DNA from: Actinomycetospora succinea
Lineage (GTDB): Bacteria; Actinomycetota; Actinomycetes; Mycobacteriales; Pseudonocardiaceae
Assembly (NCBI RefSeq): GCF_004363095.1
Contig: NZ_SNYO01000001.1
Span: 62,001-126,000 of the forward strand
Reading direction: 5' to 3'
DNA: 64,000 nt
The notes beneath the pieces were generated by a model. That model worked only from the letters and a program-made list of their open reading frames with translations. It was not told the origin of the DNA and did not search any database. Positions 35,735-44,083 of this stretch are shown here, piece after piece. The position numbers and the translations under genes are program-made. The stretch's first letter is position 1; each line of letters begins with the position of its first letter.

Positions 35735-36523
35735 ATGGCGACCCCGAGCTTCCTGACGCTGCCGTCGCGGTCGTCCGCACCCCGCACGGTCGGGCTCACC
35801 CACGTCCTGGACCCGGGCGTGAGCCCGGCGTCGGCGGCGGACCTGCTCGCCGGCGCCGGGGCGTTCGTCGACATCTGGAAGACCGGCTGGGGCACCGCCT
35901 ACGTCGACCCGCGGATCGCCGAGAAGCTCGCGGTGCTCGGTGAGCACGGGGTCGCGTCGTGCCTCGGGGGCACGCTGCTGGAGATCGCCTGGGCGCAGGG
36001 CGTCGCCGAGGAGTGCCTGGCGTGGGCCCGCGGGGTCGGGTTCCGCCACGTCGAGGTCTCGCGCGGGACGGTGCCCATGACCGTCGCCGACAAGCGCGCC
36101 CTGGTCCGGCAGGCCGCGGACCGCTTCGCCGTGATCACCGAGGTCGGCGCCAAGGACCCCGACCAGCAGCACACCCTCGACCAGTGGCGCGACGAGGCCG
36201 CCGCCGACCGGGAGGCGGGCGCGCACCTCGTCGTCGCCGAGGGCCGCCAGAGCGGCACGGTCGGGATCTTCGCCGCGGACGGCGGCGTGCGCGAGGACGT
36301 CGTCGACGCCCTGGCCGACGCGGTCGGGCCCGCGCACCTCGTGTTCGAGGCGCCGCGCGCGCACCAGCAGGCGTGGTTCGTGCGTCGCTTCGGTCCCGAC
36401 GTGAACCTCGGCAACATCGCGCTCGACGACGTCCTGGGCCTGGAGACACTGCGTCTGGGGCTGCGCTCGGACACGGCCGAGGCGACCGTCGGCGCCGTCA
36501 TCTCGGCGGAGCTGAGCCGATGA
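35735..36523 (+). CDS. phosphosulfolactate synthase (ComA) family protein
   Basis: A 262-residue TIM-barrel protein. Family landmarks are VDIWKTGWGTAY, the GGTLLEIA strand, VSRGTVPM, VITEVGAKDP, HLVVAEGRQSGTVGIF and NLGNIALDDVLGLETLRLGLR, covering the full ComA fold. ComA adds sulfite to phosphoenolpyruvate in coenzyme M synthesis; coenzyme M genes are absent and actinobacterial homologues have no proven reaction, so another addition reaction is likely. It begins an operon of seven tightly overlapping genes (ComA-like through AllH); the next ATG overlaps its stop by 4 bases. Confidence 0.82.
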   Translation: MATPSFLTLPSRSSAPRTVGLTHVLDPGVSPASAADLLAGAGAFVDIWKTGWGTAYVDPRIAEKLAVLGEHGVASCLGGTLLEIAWAQGVAEECLAWARGVGFRHVEVSRGTVPMTVADKRALVRQAADRFAVITEVGAKDPDQQHTLDQWRDEAAADREAGAHLVVAEGRQSGTVGIFAADGGVREDVVDALADAVGPAHLVFEAPRAHQQAWFVRRFGPDVNLGNIALDDVLGLETLRLGLRSDTAEATVGAVISAELSR

Positions 36524-37443
36524 GCTCGCCCAATCTCGTCCCCGGCCGCTACCGCGGCGTCGCCGTGGCCCGGGCGCCGCTGCCCTACGACGAGGAGACG
36601 CTGCGCGCGCGCTACCTCGGTCGCGAGGCGTACTGGAAGACGCGGTTCCTGGTGGTGCGCCCGCCCGACACCGACGACGGGCCGGTGGCGCTGCTCGCCG
36701 TGACCCGCGCCGGGGATGACGAGCTGTTCAGCCCGATCGTCGACGTCCGGCTGCTGGCGGGGCCGGAGGAGACGGTCCTGCTGCACCGTCCCGAGCTCGA
36801 CACCGCGGTGCCCACGCTGCTCGCCGCCGCGGCGGCCGAGGCGCCGGGGTACCGCGCGGTCGTCGTGCAGGGCCGCTACGAGCACGTGAACTTCATCCTC
36901 GACGCCCGCCCGCTGCCGGTCACCGTGCGGGAGGTGGTGCCGCCGCGGCCCGCGAAGCTCGCCGACCAGGCCCGCCGCGTGCTCGAGCTCTCCGAGGACC
37001 TCCCGCCGATCGCGATCACGCCGCACGCCGTCGACCTGGCCGACCTCGCCGCGGCGCACCCCGCGGAGCACTACCTGCTGCCGTGCCGCGGCGGCGGGGG
37101 CGAGGTGCCCGGGGCTGCCGTGTCGTACCTCGACGAGCGGCCGCCGGAGGCCGACTGGACGCTCCTGGGCTGCGAGCGCTCCCGGCAGATCCACCGGTGG
37201 TTCTACGGGCGCGAGGCGCCCGGGGCGGACACCTGCCCGCTGACCGCGATCGCAGCCGAGGGCCCGGGGGCGGTGCTCACCAAGTGCTGCCTGCAGCAGG
37301 AGGAGCTCGCGGAGGGCACGGTCGAGGGACCGGACGGGACGACGCGGTGGGTGTCGGTGCCGTGGGGGTCGTCGCTCGAGCACGTCCGCGAGGCGCTCGG
37401 CCGGCTCGCGCTGCGGGAGGAGCCCCGGTGGTCGCCCGCCTGA
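36520..37443 (+). CDS. uncharacterised protein (DUF7714-like)
   Basis: A 307-residue soluble protein with no recognised catalytic domain. Notable segments are LVPGRYRGVAVARAPLPYDEETLRARYLGREAYWKTRFLVV (split over residues 5-45), YEHVNFILDARPLPVTVREVVPPRP near 115 and two Cys motifs near the end (CPLTAIAAEG and LTKCCLQQEEL). It seems to match the DUF7714 family, but this recognition is tentative. The tight overlaps (ATGA with comA, 16 bases with the next gene) make it an integral pathway member. The Cys pair near residue 250 could be redox- or metal-active (inference). Confidence 0.6.
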   Translation: MSSPNLVPGRYRGVAVARAPLPYDEETLRARYLGREAYWKTRFLVVRPPDTDDGPVALLAVTRAGDDELFSPIVDVRLLAGPEETVLLHRPELDTAVPTLLAAAAAEAPGYRAVVVQGRYEHVNFILDARPLPVTVREVVPPRPAKLADQARRVLELSEDLPPIAITPHAVDLADLAAAHPAEHYLLPCRGGGGEVPGAAVSYLDERPPEADWTLLGCERSRQIHRWFYGREAPGADTCPLTAIAAEGPGAVLTKCCLQQEELAEGTVEGPDGTTRWVSVPWGSSLEHVREALGRLALREEPRWSPA

Positions 37444-38759
37444 CCGACTCGCCCGTCTACGCCCACCTCTGGACCACGCCCGAGCTCACCGCGCTGCTCG
37501 GCGAGGAGGCCCGCTGGCAGGCGTGGCTCGACATCCTCGTCGCGCTCGCCCGCGTGCAGGCGCGGGCGGGGATCGTGCCCGCCGAGGCCGCCGAGCAGAT
37601 CGCGCTCCGGGCGCGGGTCGAGGAGCTCGACTGGGACGCGGTCGCCGCCCAGACCCGCGCGACGTCGCACTCCACGCTCGGGCTGATCCGGGGCCTGCAG
37701 GCCGTGCTGCCCGGGACCGCGCGCGAGCACGTCTACGTCGGCGCGACCGTGCAGGACGTCACCGACACCTGGTTCGGCGCGGTGATGCGCGACGTCGGGG
37801 CGATCGCGCGCCGCGACGTGCGCGTGCTCGAGGAACGCGTGCTGGAGCTCGCCGCCACCCACCGGGCGACCCCGATCGCCGGGCGCACCCACGGGCAGCC
37901 CGGGGCGCCGGTGACCTTCGGGCTCAAGGCGGCGTCATGGGCCGACGAGCTGCGCCGGCACGGGCAGCGCCTCGTCGAGGGCCGCGCGCGCTGGGAGGTG
38001 GGCCAGCTCGCCGGCGCGGTGGGCGCGCTGGCCTTCCACGACGACGAGGGCGTCGACCCGCTCGCCGTGCGCGCCGCGTTCTGCGCGGAGCTCGGGCTGG
38101 ACGACCCGGGGATCTCGTGGACGACGAGCCGCGACCGGGTCGCCGAGTTCGGGGGCGTGCTCGCGATGGTCGCCGGCACCCTGGCGCGCATCGGCGGTGA
38201 GGTCTACGAGCTGGCGCGCCCGGAGATCGGCGAGCTCCGGGAACTCACCACCCCCACCGCCGTCGGCAGCATCACCATGCCGCACAAGCGCAACCCCGAG
38301 GTCAGCGAGCACCTCGACACCCTCGCGCGCCTGGCGCGGTCGTCGGCCGGCGTGCTGCTCGAGGGCATGGTCGCCGCCCACGAGCGTGACGGGCGCGGGT
38401 GGAAGGCCGAGTGGGCGGCGCTGCCCGAGGTCTGCCTGCTCGTCGGCACGGCGCTGTCGCTGGCGCGGAGCCTGCTCGACGGGCTGGAGGTGCACGTCGA
38501 CGCGATGGCGGCGAACCTCGCACGCCACGGCGACCGGCTCGGCTCGGAGCGCGTGCTCGCGGCGCTCTCCCCGCGACTGGGCAAGCACGCCGCGCAGGAC
38601 CTGCTGCAGGAGATCCTCGCGGGCGGCGGCGACCTCGCCGAGGAGCTCGCCGCGCGGGGGATCGCCGGCGGTGACGAGGTCCGGGGCTGGCTCGCGCGCC
38701 CGGCGGACCGGGTGGCGGTGGCGATGGTGGACGCCGTCGTGGCGCGGGGCGTGTCGTGA
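37428..38759 (+). CDS. adenylosuccinate lyase/cycloisomerase-like lyase (fumarase superfamily)
   Basis: A 443-residue member of the class II fumarase/aspartase superfamily, closest in layout to PurB and 3-carboxymuconate cycloisomerase. It has THGQPGAPVTFGLKAASWADEL near residue 150 and the signature loop GSITMPHKRNP near 280, with catalytic Ser and Lys kept. Real PurB also needs nucleotide-binding residues that cannot be judged here, and the context argues for a catabolic or specialised C-N lyase, not purine synthesis. GTG at 37428 was taken; it overlaps the preceding gene by 16 bases. A second superfamily lyase lies two genes downstream. Confidence 0.82.
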   Translation: MVARLTDSPVYAHLWTTPELTALLGEEARWQAWLDILVALARVQARAGIVPAEAAEQIALRARVEELDWDAVAAQTRATSHSTLGLIRGLQAVLPGTAREHVYVGATVQDVTDTWFGAVMRDVGAIARRDVRVLEERVLELAATHRATPIAGRTHGQPGAPVTFGLKAASWADELRRHGQRLVEGRARWEVGQLAGAVGALAFHDDEGVDPLAVRAAFCAELGLDDPGISWTTSRDRVAEFGGVLAMVAGTLARIGGEVYELARPEIGELRELTTPTAVGSITMPHKRNPEVSEHLDTLARLARSSAGVLLEGMVAAHERDGRGWKAEWAALPEVCLLVGTALSLARSLLDGLEVHVDAMAANLARHGDRLGSERVLAALSPRLGKHAAQDLLQEILAGGGDLAEELAARGIAGGDEVRGWLARPADRVAVAMVDAVVARGVS

Positions 38760-39730
38760 CCCGGTTCCCCCTCGGCGTCCTGCCCACCCCGCTCGTGCGC
38801 GCCGACCGGCTCCGCGCGGTCCTGGGCTGCGGGCCGCTGTGGACCAAGCGCGACGACCTCACCGGGTTCGGCGTGGCGGGCAACAAGGTCCGCGCGCTCG
38901 AGCACCTGCTCGGCGACGCCCTCGCCCGCGGCGGCGACGTGCTCGTCACCGGCGGCGGGCCCGACTCGAACTTCGTCGCCGCCGCGGCCCAGGCGGCGCG
39001 TGTCGCGGGGCTGGACTGCGAGCTGGTGGTGTGGGGCGACCCGCACGGGACGACGAACCTGGCGCTGGCGACGGCCGCCGGCGCGCGCATCCACCCCCTC
39101 GGCTCGGCGGATCGGGGCCGCGTCGACGGCGAGGTCGAGCGTCTCGGCGCCGAGCTCGCGCGCCAGGGGCGGCGGCCGCTGGCGGTGCCGCGCGGCGGGT
39201 CGACGCCGATGGGCGCGCTGGGGTTCGCGTGCGCGGCGGCGGAGGTCGTCGACCAGTGGAGCGAGCCCGCGGCGCCGACCGTCGTCCTCCCCGTCGGCTC
39301 GGGCGGCAGCGTCGCCGGGCTGCTCGCGGGGCTGGCGGGCACCGACTGGCAGGTGCTCGGGGCGTCGGTGAGCCGCCCGCCCGAGGAGATCACCGCGAAG
39401 GTGCTGGGACTGGCACACGAGACCGCGGCGCTCCGGGGCTCGACGCCGCCGCGCCCGGAGCAGCTGACGATCGTCGACGCCCGCGGCCCCGGCTTCGGGG
39501 TGGCGTCGCCCGCCGACCGGGCCGCCGCCGACCTCGTCCTGCGCACCGAGGGCGTGCTCCTCGACGACACCTACGGCGCGAAGGCAGCGGCGGTGGCGGT
39601 CGAACATCTAGGGACCGACCCCGCCCTGCTGTGGTTCACCGGCGGCCTCGTGTCCGCCCTCTCCCCTGTGAGCGAACTTCCGGGCCATAGCACCGAAGTT
39701 CGCTCACATACGACGGATGGAGCACCGTGA
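38756..39730 (+). CDS. PLP-dependent deaminase/desulfhydrase (ACC deaminase family)
   Basis: A 324-residue PLP enzyme of fold type II. The PLP-lysine is in TGFGVAGNKVRALEHLLGDA (Lys44) and the phosphate-binding loop is VLPVGSGGSVAGLLAGLAG. The family includes D-cysteine desulfhydrase and 1-aminocyclopropane-1-carboxylate deaminase; both release ammonia from amino acids. The last 20 or so residues are encoded by a 13-bp-stem inverted repeat (39668-39707) and look like an unconserved add-on, so the ancestral stop probably lay near 39665. It overlaps both neighbours by 4 bases (GTGA). Confidence 0.82.
   Translation: MTRFPLGVLPTPLVRADRLRAVLGCGPLWTKRDDLTGFGVAGNKVRALEHLLGDALARGGDVLVTGGGPDSNFVAAAAQAARVAGLDCELVVWGDPHGTTNLALATAAGARIHPLGSADRGRVDGEVERLGAELARQGRRPLAVPRGGSTPMGALGFACAAAEVVDQWSEPAAPTVVLPVGSGGSVAGLLAGLAGTDWQVLGASVSRPPEEITAKVLGLAHETAALRGSTPPRPEQLTIVDARGPGFGVASPADRAAADLVLRTEGVLLDDTYGAKAAAVAVEHLGTDPALLWFTGGLVSALSPVSELPGHSTEVRSHTTDGAP
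39668..39707. repeat. inverted repeat hairpin at the PLP gene end
   Basis: Perfect 13-base arms GTGAGCGAACTTC and GAAGTTCGCTCAC with a 14-base loop. It lies within the 3' end of the PLP gene and 19 bases before the next start. The outer sequence GTGAG...CTCAC is shared with the hairpin at 63827-63872. It may be a terminator-like or mobile palindromic element; there is no T-run. Confidence 0.75.
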
Positions 39731-41238
39731 GCACCTACCGCGACGAGGGCCCGCCGGTGGGCGGCCCCGCGCCCGAGCTCGTCGCGTCGGGGTTCGCGCT
39801 GGAGAACGCCGACGCCCCGTTCCTGCACCGCGGGCTGAACCTCGCGGACATGGCGCACGTGCTCGACCTGTCCCGCCGCGGCCTCGTGCCACCGACGGCA
39901 CAGCGGGCGCTGCTCGAGCTGCTGCTGGTCGCCCAGGCCACGCCGGCCGAGGAGTTCCCCTACGACCCGGAGCTGGGGGAGCCCTACAACTCCCGCGAGG
40001 CCTGGTTCGTCTCGCAGCTCGGCGACGTCGCGGGCTGGCTGCACGCCGGGCGGCCGCGTCGCGAGGCCGTGCGGATCGCGCTCCGCCTCCACGTCCGCCA
40101 CCAGATCGCCGAGCTCGTCACCGAGGCCGTCCGGTTCGGGCGCGACGCCGTGGCGCGCGCCGAGGAGCACACCGAGACGGTGATGCCCGACCAGACGTAC
40201 CTCCAGCACGCCCAGCCCTCGACGTTCGCGCACTACCTGCTGTCGTTCGTCTACTCGACCGTGCGCGACGGGCAGCGCCTGCTCGCCGAGCTCGACTGGG
40301 TCGACACGAGCCCGGGCGGCGCCGGCTGCGTCAACGGCACCCGCCTGCTGGAGGACCGCGCGTTCGTCGCCGAGTCGCTCGGGTTCGACGGCGTCATCGA
40401 GCACACGCGCGACGCGATGTGGCAGGTCGACGGCCTGATCTCGGTGCTCGCGGTGGCGTCGAGCCTCGTGTCGAACCTGTCGAAGCTCGCCGAGGACCTG
40501 GAGATCTGGTCGTCGAGCGAGTTCGACTACGTCGACCTCGACCACGGCTTCACCCGCGCCAGCGTGCTCATGCCGCAGAAGCGCAACCCGTACTCGCTCT
40601 CGATCATCCGTGGCGCCTCCGGGGTGCTCATCGGGCGCCTGTCGGGGTTCCTCGCGGTGAGCAAGAGCCCGTCGGCGCGCAGCGACAACCTGATCTACGC
40701 GTACGGCGAGGTCCCGCGCGCCCTGGACCTCACACTGCGCATCACCCGCCTCGCCGCGGGCGTCGTGCGCACCCTGCGCGTCAACGCCGAGCGGCTCGCC
40801 GAGGAGGTCCGCGGCGGGTACAGCCAGGCCACCGACCTCGCCGAGCACCTCGTGCAGACCTGCGACGTCGACTACCGCACCGCCTACCTCGTGGTCGGGC
40901 GCGCCGTGCGCGCCGCCAGCAAGGCCGGCGTTCCGGGCGTCGAGATCACCGGCGAGATGCTCGACCGGGCCGCGGTCGAGCACACCGGCCACGCGCTCGG
41001 CCTCGCCGGGACCGACCTCACCGGCGCCCTCGACCCCTGGCGGATCGTGCTCTCCCGCGACGCCCAGGGCGGCGCCGCGCCCGCCGCGGTCGCGCGGATG
41101 ACCGCCGACCTCACCGCCCGCCTCGACGACCTCGACGCGCGGGCCCGCGAGCGCCTCGCCGCGTTCGACGGCGCCGAGACCGCCCTGCTGGCGACCGTCC
41201 GGCAGGCCACGAGCCCCGCGATGGAGGAGACCCGATGA
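39727..41238 (+). CDS. argininosuccinate lyase-like protein (fumarase superfamily)
   Basis: A 503-residue ArgH-type lyase. The substrate-binding THAQPSTFAHYLLSF-like segment (here LQHAQPSTFAHYLLS) is near residue 160, and the flexible catalytic loop SVLMPQKRNPYSL is near 280, followed by a helical C-terminal domain. There are no arginine-synthesis genes in the window, and the gene sits between a PLP deaminase and the AllG gene, so a dedicated C-N lyase, for instance releasing fumarate or another acid from an N-substituted ureide or amidine, is more likely than ArgH proper. The GTG start overlaps the PLP gene stop; the stop overlaps the next ATG (ATGA). Confidence 0.8.
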   Translation: MSTYRDEGPPVGGPAPELVASGFALENADAPFLHRGLNLADMAHVLDLSRRGLVPPTAQRALLELLLVAQATPAEEFPYDPELGEPYNSREAWFVSQLGDVAGWLHAGRPRREAVRIALRLHVRHQIAELVTEAVRFGRDAVARAEEHTETVMPDQTYLQHAQPSTFAHYLLSFVYSTVRDGQRLLAELDWVDTSPGGAGCVNGTRLLEDRAFVAESLGFDGVIEHTRDAMWQVDGLISVLAVASSLVSNLSKLAEDLEIWSSSEFDYVDLDHGFTRASVLMPQKRNPYSLSIIRGASGVLIGRLSGFLAVSKSPSARSDNLIYAYGEVPRALDLTLRITRLAAGVVRTLRVNAERLAEEVRGGYSQATDLAEHLVQTCDVDYRTAYLVVGRAVRAASKAGVPGVEITGEMLDRAAVEHTGHALGLAGTDLTGALDPWRIVLSRDAQGGAAPAAVARMTADLTARLDDLDARARERLAAFDGAETALLATVRQATSPAMEETR

Positions 41239-42632
41239 GAGTCCTGCCCGACGAGATCGCCGTGGTCAACGTCGGCCTGCCGATGTTCGCCGAGGCCGTC
41301 CGCGCGCAGGGCGGCACCGTCACCCACGTCGACTGGCGCCCGCCCGCCGGCGGCGACCCGGACGCCGTGCGCGCGCTGACCCGCCTGTACGCCGACCCGG
41401 CGATCGACACCGCGAACGCCGAGGTCCTGCGCCGCCTCGACACCGGCGTGCCGTTCCTGACCGCCGTGCGCCGCGCCGACGAGGTCGTACCCGGCGTCGA
41501 GGGGCGGATGCTGCTGCACTGCGGCCCGGCGGTCGACTGGGCGCACGCCTGCGACCCGCTGCGCCGCTCGATGCGCGCCGCGACCGTCGCCGAGGGGTGG
41601 GCCGCCGACGTCGGCGAGGCCGACCGCCTGCTCGCCGACGGCGGGGTCCGTCTCGAGCCCGCCAACCACCACGACATGGTCGTGCCGATGGCCAGCGCCG
41701 TCGGGCCGTCGGCGCCGGTGCTGGTCGTCGAGCTGACCCCGGACGACGGCCCCGGCCCCGTGCGGGCGTTCGCGCCGATCAACCAGGGCCCGGGCGAGGT
41801 GCCGTGGTTCGGGCGCGACACCGACGCGGCGATCGCCCGCCTGCGGCTGCTGCGCGACGTCGCGGGCCCCGCCCTCGCGGCGATCCTGGAACGCACCGGG
41901 CCGCTCGACGTGCTCGCCGTCGCGGCGCAGGGCATCGCCATGGGCGACGACCTGCACATGCGCACCCAGGCGGCCACCAACCTGCTCGCGCGCACTTGGC
42001 TCGGGCACGTCGCGGCCCTGCCCGACGACGTCCGCGCCCCCTTCGCCGACTTCCTCGCCGGCAACCACCTGTTCTTCCTCACCCCGGCGATGGCCGCGGC
42101 GAAGGCGCTGACGCTGTGGGCCGCGCAGGTGCCGGGCTCGTCGATCGTCACGTCGATGGCCCGCAACGGCACGACGTTCGGCATCCGCCTGCCGGGCTCC
42201 GACCGCTGGTACACGACGGCCGCGCCCCCGGTCGGCGACGCGCTCTACTACTCCGGCCTCGGCCCGGACGACGCCGCGCCCGACATCGGCGACAGCGCCG
42301 TCCTCGAGCTCGTCGGGCTCGGCGGGCCCGCCGCCGCGAACTCCCCGGCCGTCGCGGCGTTCCTCGGCGGCTCGATGGCCGACGCCGCCGCGGCCACCGA
42401 CGCGTTCCGGCGCATCTGCGTGGGGTCGAGCAGCCGGTTCACGCTGCCCGCCGCGGGGTTCGCCGGGACGCCGGTCGGGGTGGACCTGCGCAAGGTGGTG
42501 GCGACGGGCGTGACCCCGAAGGTCAACACCGGGATCCTCGCGGCGTCCTCGGGGCAGGGGCAGGTCGGCGCGGGGGTCGCGACGGCACCGCTGGAGTGCT
42601 TCACCGAGGCGCTCTACGCTCTGGCCGGGTGA
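41235..42632 (+). CDS. allG: DUF1116 protein, oxamate carbamoyltransferase subunit AllG-like
   Basis: A 465-residue DUF1116 protein. It shows the family segments EPANHHDMVVPMASAVGPSAPVLVVE (in pieces), NHLFFLTPAMAAAKALT, MARNGTTFGIRLPGSD and ALYYSGLGPDDAAPDIGDSAVLELVGLGG. In Escherichia coli the homologue YlbE/AllG works with AllF (FdrA) and AllH (YlbF) as oxamate carbamoyltransferase, the phosphorolytic step of anaerobic allantoin use. All three homologues are in this window, here in two operons. Coupled to the ArgH-like gene (ATGA) and to AllH (GTGA). Confidence 0.82.
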   Translation: MRVLPDEIAVVNVGLPMFAEAVRAQGGTVTHVDWRPPAGGDPDAVRALTRLYADPAIDTANAEVLRRLDTGVPFLTAVRRADEVVPGVEGRMLLHCGPAVDWAHACDPLRRSMRAATVAEGWAADVGEADRLLADGGVRLEPANHHDMVVPMASAVGPSAPVLVVELTPDDGPGPVRAFAPINQGPGEVPWFGRDTDAAIARLRLLRDVAGPALAAILERTGPLDVLAVAAQGIAMGDDLHMRTQAATNLLARTWLGHVAALPDDVRAPFADFLAGNHLFFLTPAMAAAKALTLWAAQVPGSSIVTSMARNGTTFGIRLPGSDRWYTTAAPPVGDALYYSGLGPDDAAPDIGDSAVLELVGLGGPAAANSPAVAAFLGGSMADAAAATDAFRRICVGSSSRFTLPAAGFAGTPVGVDLRKVVATGVTPKVNTGILAASSGQGQVGAGVATAPLECFTEALYALAG

Positions 42633-43411
42633 TCGTCGACGCGGGCCTCGGCGCGGCCGGGCTGCTGCGCCGGCCGGTGTCGGGGCGCGTCGTGTCGGTG
42701 CACCGCAAGGCCGCCTACCTGCGGTTCGGGGACGCCCTGGTCGCGCTCGTGGCGCCCGGGGTCGAGCCGGGACCGGTGCACGTCCGCTGCACGACGCTGC
42801 CGCCGTGCCGGGTGGGCGAGGCGGTCACGGGCGACGGGAGCCGGCTCGCCGGCCGGCAGTGGGCGCTGCGCGGGCCGGGCGCGGTGTGGTGGGGGACGTC
42901 GCCGGGCCCGCTCGAGCTCGCGGCCCGGGACGACGCGCTGGTCCGGGAGGCGCTGGTGCCGGGCGAGGTGATCGTCGCGGCGGCGCGGGCCCTCGGCTCC
43001 GGGCTCGACGCCCTGGTCGGGGCCGTCGGCGGGCGCGGCCCCGGCCTGACCCCGGCGGGCGACGACGTCCTCGCCGGCGTGGTCCTCGTCGACCGGGCCG
43101 CGGGCGGGCCGGCGGTGGAGGAGCGTCTGACGGCGGTGTGCGCGTCGGTGCCGACCACCGAGGTCGCGCGGGCGTTCCTGGCCTGGGCCGCCCGGGGGCA
43201 GTCGGTCGCGCCCGCGCACGACTGGCTGGGCGCGGTGGCCGCCGGCGACCGGGACGCGGCGTCGCGCGCGCTGGCGCGCCTGCACGCCCTCGGCGCCGAC
43301 TCGGGCCGGCACCTCGCGGCGGGGATGGCGCTGGGCCTGGGTCAGCTGCCCCGGGTGGTCAGCCAGACCGCGCGCGCCGACGCCGGTCCGGGGTTGCGCC
43401 ACCGGGTGTGA
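42629..43411 (+). CDS. allH: DUF2877 protein, oxamate carbamoyltransferase subunit AllH-like
   Basis: A 260-residue DUF2877 protein identified by the family core GRGPGLTPAGDDVLAGVVL near residue 135, with a late SGRHLAAGMALGL helix. In Escherichia coli AllH is needed with AllF and AllG for carbamoyl transfer between oxalurate and carbamoyl phosphate. The GTG start overlaps AllG by 4 bases. The last 70 bases lie under the 3' end of the convergent XRE-cupin gene, an unusually long coding overlap. It is the last gene of the ComA-to-AllH operon. Confidence 0.8.
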   Translation: MIVDAGLGAAGLLRRPVSGRVVSVHRKAAYLRFGDALVALVAPGVEPGPVHVRCTTLPPCRVGEAVTGDGSRLAGRQWALRGPGAVWWGTSPGPLELAARDDALVREALVPGEVIVAAARALGSGLDALVGAVGGRGPGLTPAGDDVLAGVVLVDRAAGGPAVEERLTAVCASVPTTEVARAFLAWAARGQSVAPAHDWLGAVAAGDRDAASRALARLHALGADSGRHLAAGMALGLGQLPRVVSQTARADAGPGLRHRV

Positions 43412-43944
43412 CGGTCGGCGGGGAACTGGATGGTGTCGCCCGCACCCAGGACGTGCCGCTCCCCGGCCACCTCGACCTCGAGCGCGCCCTCCAGCAGGTG
43501 CACCAGCTCCTCGCCGGCCTGCGGCCCGCCGGACGTGCCCTCGGCGCCGGCGTCCACGACGACCGCGGCGCCGCCGAGCCGGAAGCGCTCCGGCGCGGCG
43601 GTGATCGCCGTCCGCGTGGTGCCGTCGCCGGTGGTCTCCGCACCCGCCCCCGCCGCGACCACGCTCGCCACGGCGGTGGGCGCCTCGTCGCCGACGAAGT
43701 GGGCGATGGGCCGCTCGAGGGCGTCGGCGAGCTTCAGCAGCGTCGTGATCGTCGGGACCATGTCGCCGCGCTCGACCTTGTGGATGGCGGCGGCCGAGAC
43801 ATCGGCGCGGCGCGCGAGCTGCTGCAGCGACAGACCGGCCTGTTGGCGCAGGTCACGCACCTTCGGGCCGATCGCGTCGACGACCGTCTCCCAGACCGGC
43901 GGCGTCTCGGCAGGGCCCGTGGGCTCGGCTGCTGATCGGGCCAT
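43342..43944 (-). CDS. XRE family regulator with cupin domain
   Basis: A 200-residue regulator with an XRE helix-turn-helix (residues about 25-80: VRDLRQQAGLSLQQLARRADVSAAAIHKVERGDMVPTITTLLKLADAL in sections) and a C-terminal cupin (about 130-190; EELVHLLEGALEVEVAGERHVLGAGDTIQFP). XRE-cupin proteins such as PuuR-like regulators are usually local repressors that release DNA on binding a small carbon/nitrogen compound. The ATG at 43944 is preferred over a GTG-type start 15 codons upstream. It faces the flavoprotein operon across 139 bases that hold operator 2, so it is the best candidate regulator of the whole cluster. Confidence 0.85.
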   Translation of the reverse strand: MARSAAEPTGPAETPPVWETVVDAIGPKVRDLRQQAGLSLQQLARRADVSAAAIHKVERGDMVPTITTLLKLADALERPIAHFVGDEAPTAVASVVAAGAGAETTGDGTTRTAITAAPERFRLGGAAVVVDAGAEGTSGGPQAGEELVHLLEGALEVEVAGERHVLGAGDTIQFPADRHTRWRNPGPASARAVWLTTRGS

Positions 43945-43991
43945 GGCGCTACTCCTTGACACGCACGACGCGGTCAGTATGGTCAACACGC

Positions 43992-44007
43992 ATCAACTTT
44001 GGTGGAC
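43992..44007. promoter_or_regulatory. candidate cluster operator 2
   Basis: ATCAACTTTGGTGGAC sits between the XRE-cupin gene and the flavoprotein gene. It matches operator 3 at 12 of 16 positions, and is followed by the same ACATCATG string that follows operator 3. Confidence 0.5.
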
Positions 44008-44083
44008 ATCATGTCGGATCCGGCGCGCGGCGTCGACCGGCTCGCAGCCACGCATCGTAGGGCGTCGAGACGAAAGGGTCCGC

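Noticed and set aside
37428-41238. PurB and ArgH as housekeeping biosynthesis genes
   Set aside because: No purine or arginine genes are adjacent and both lie in a coupled operon with AllG and a PLP deaminase, so they were called family members only.
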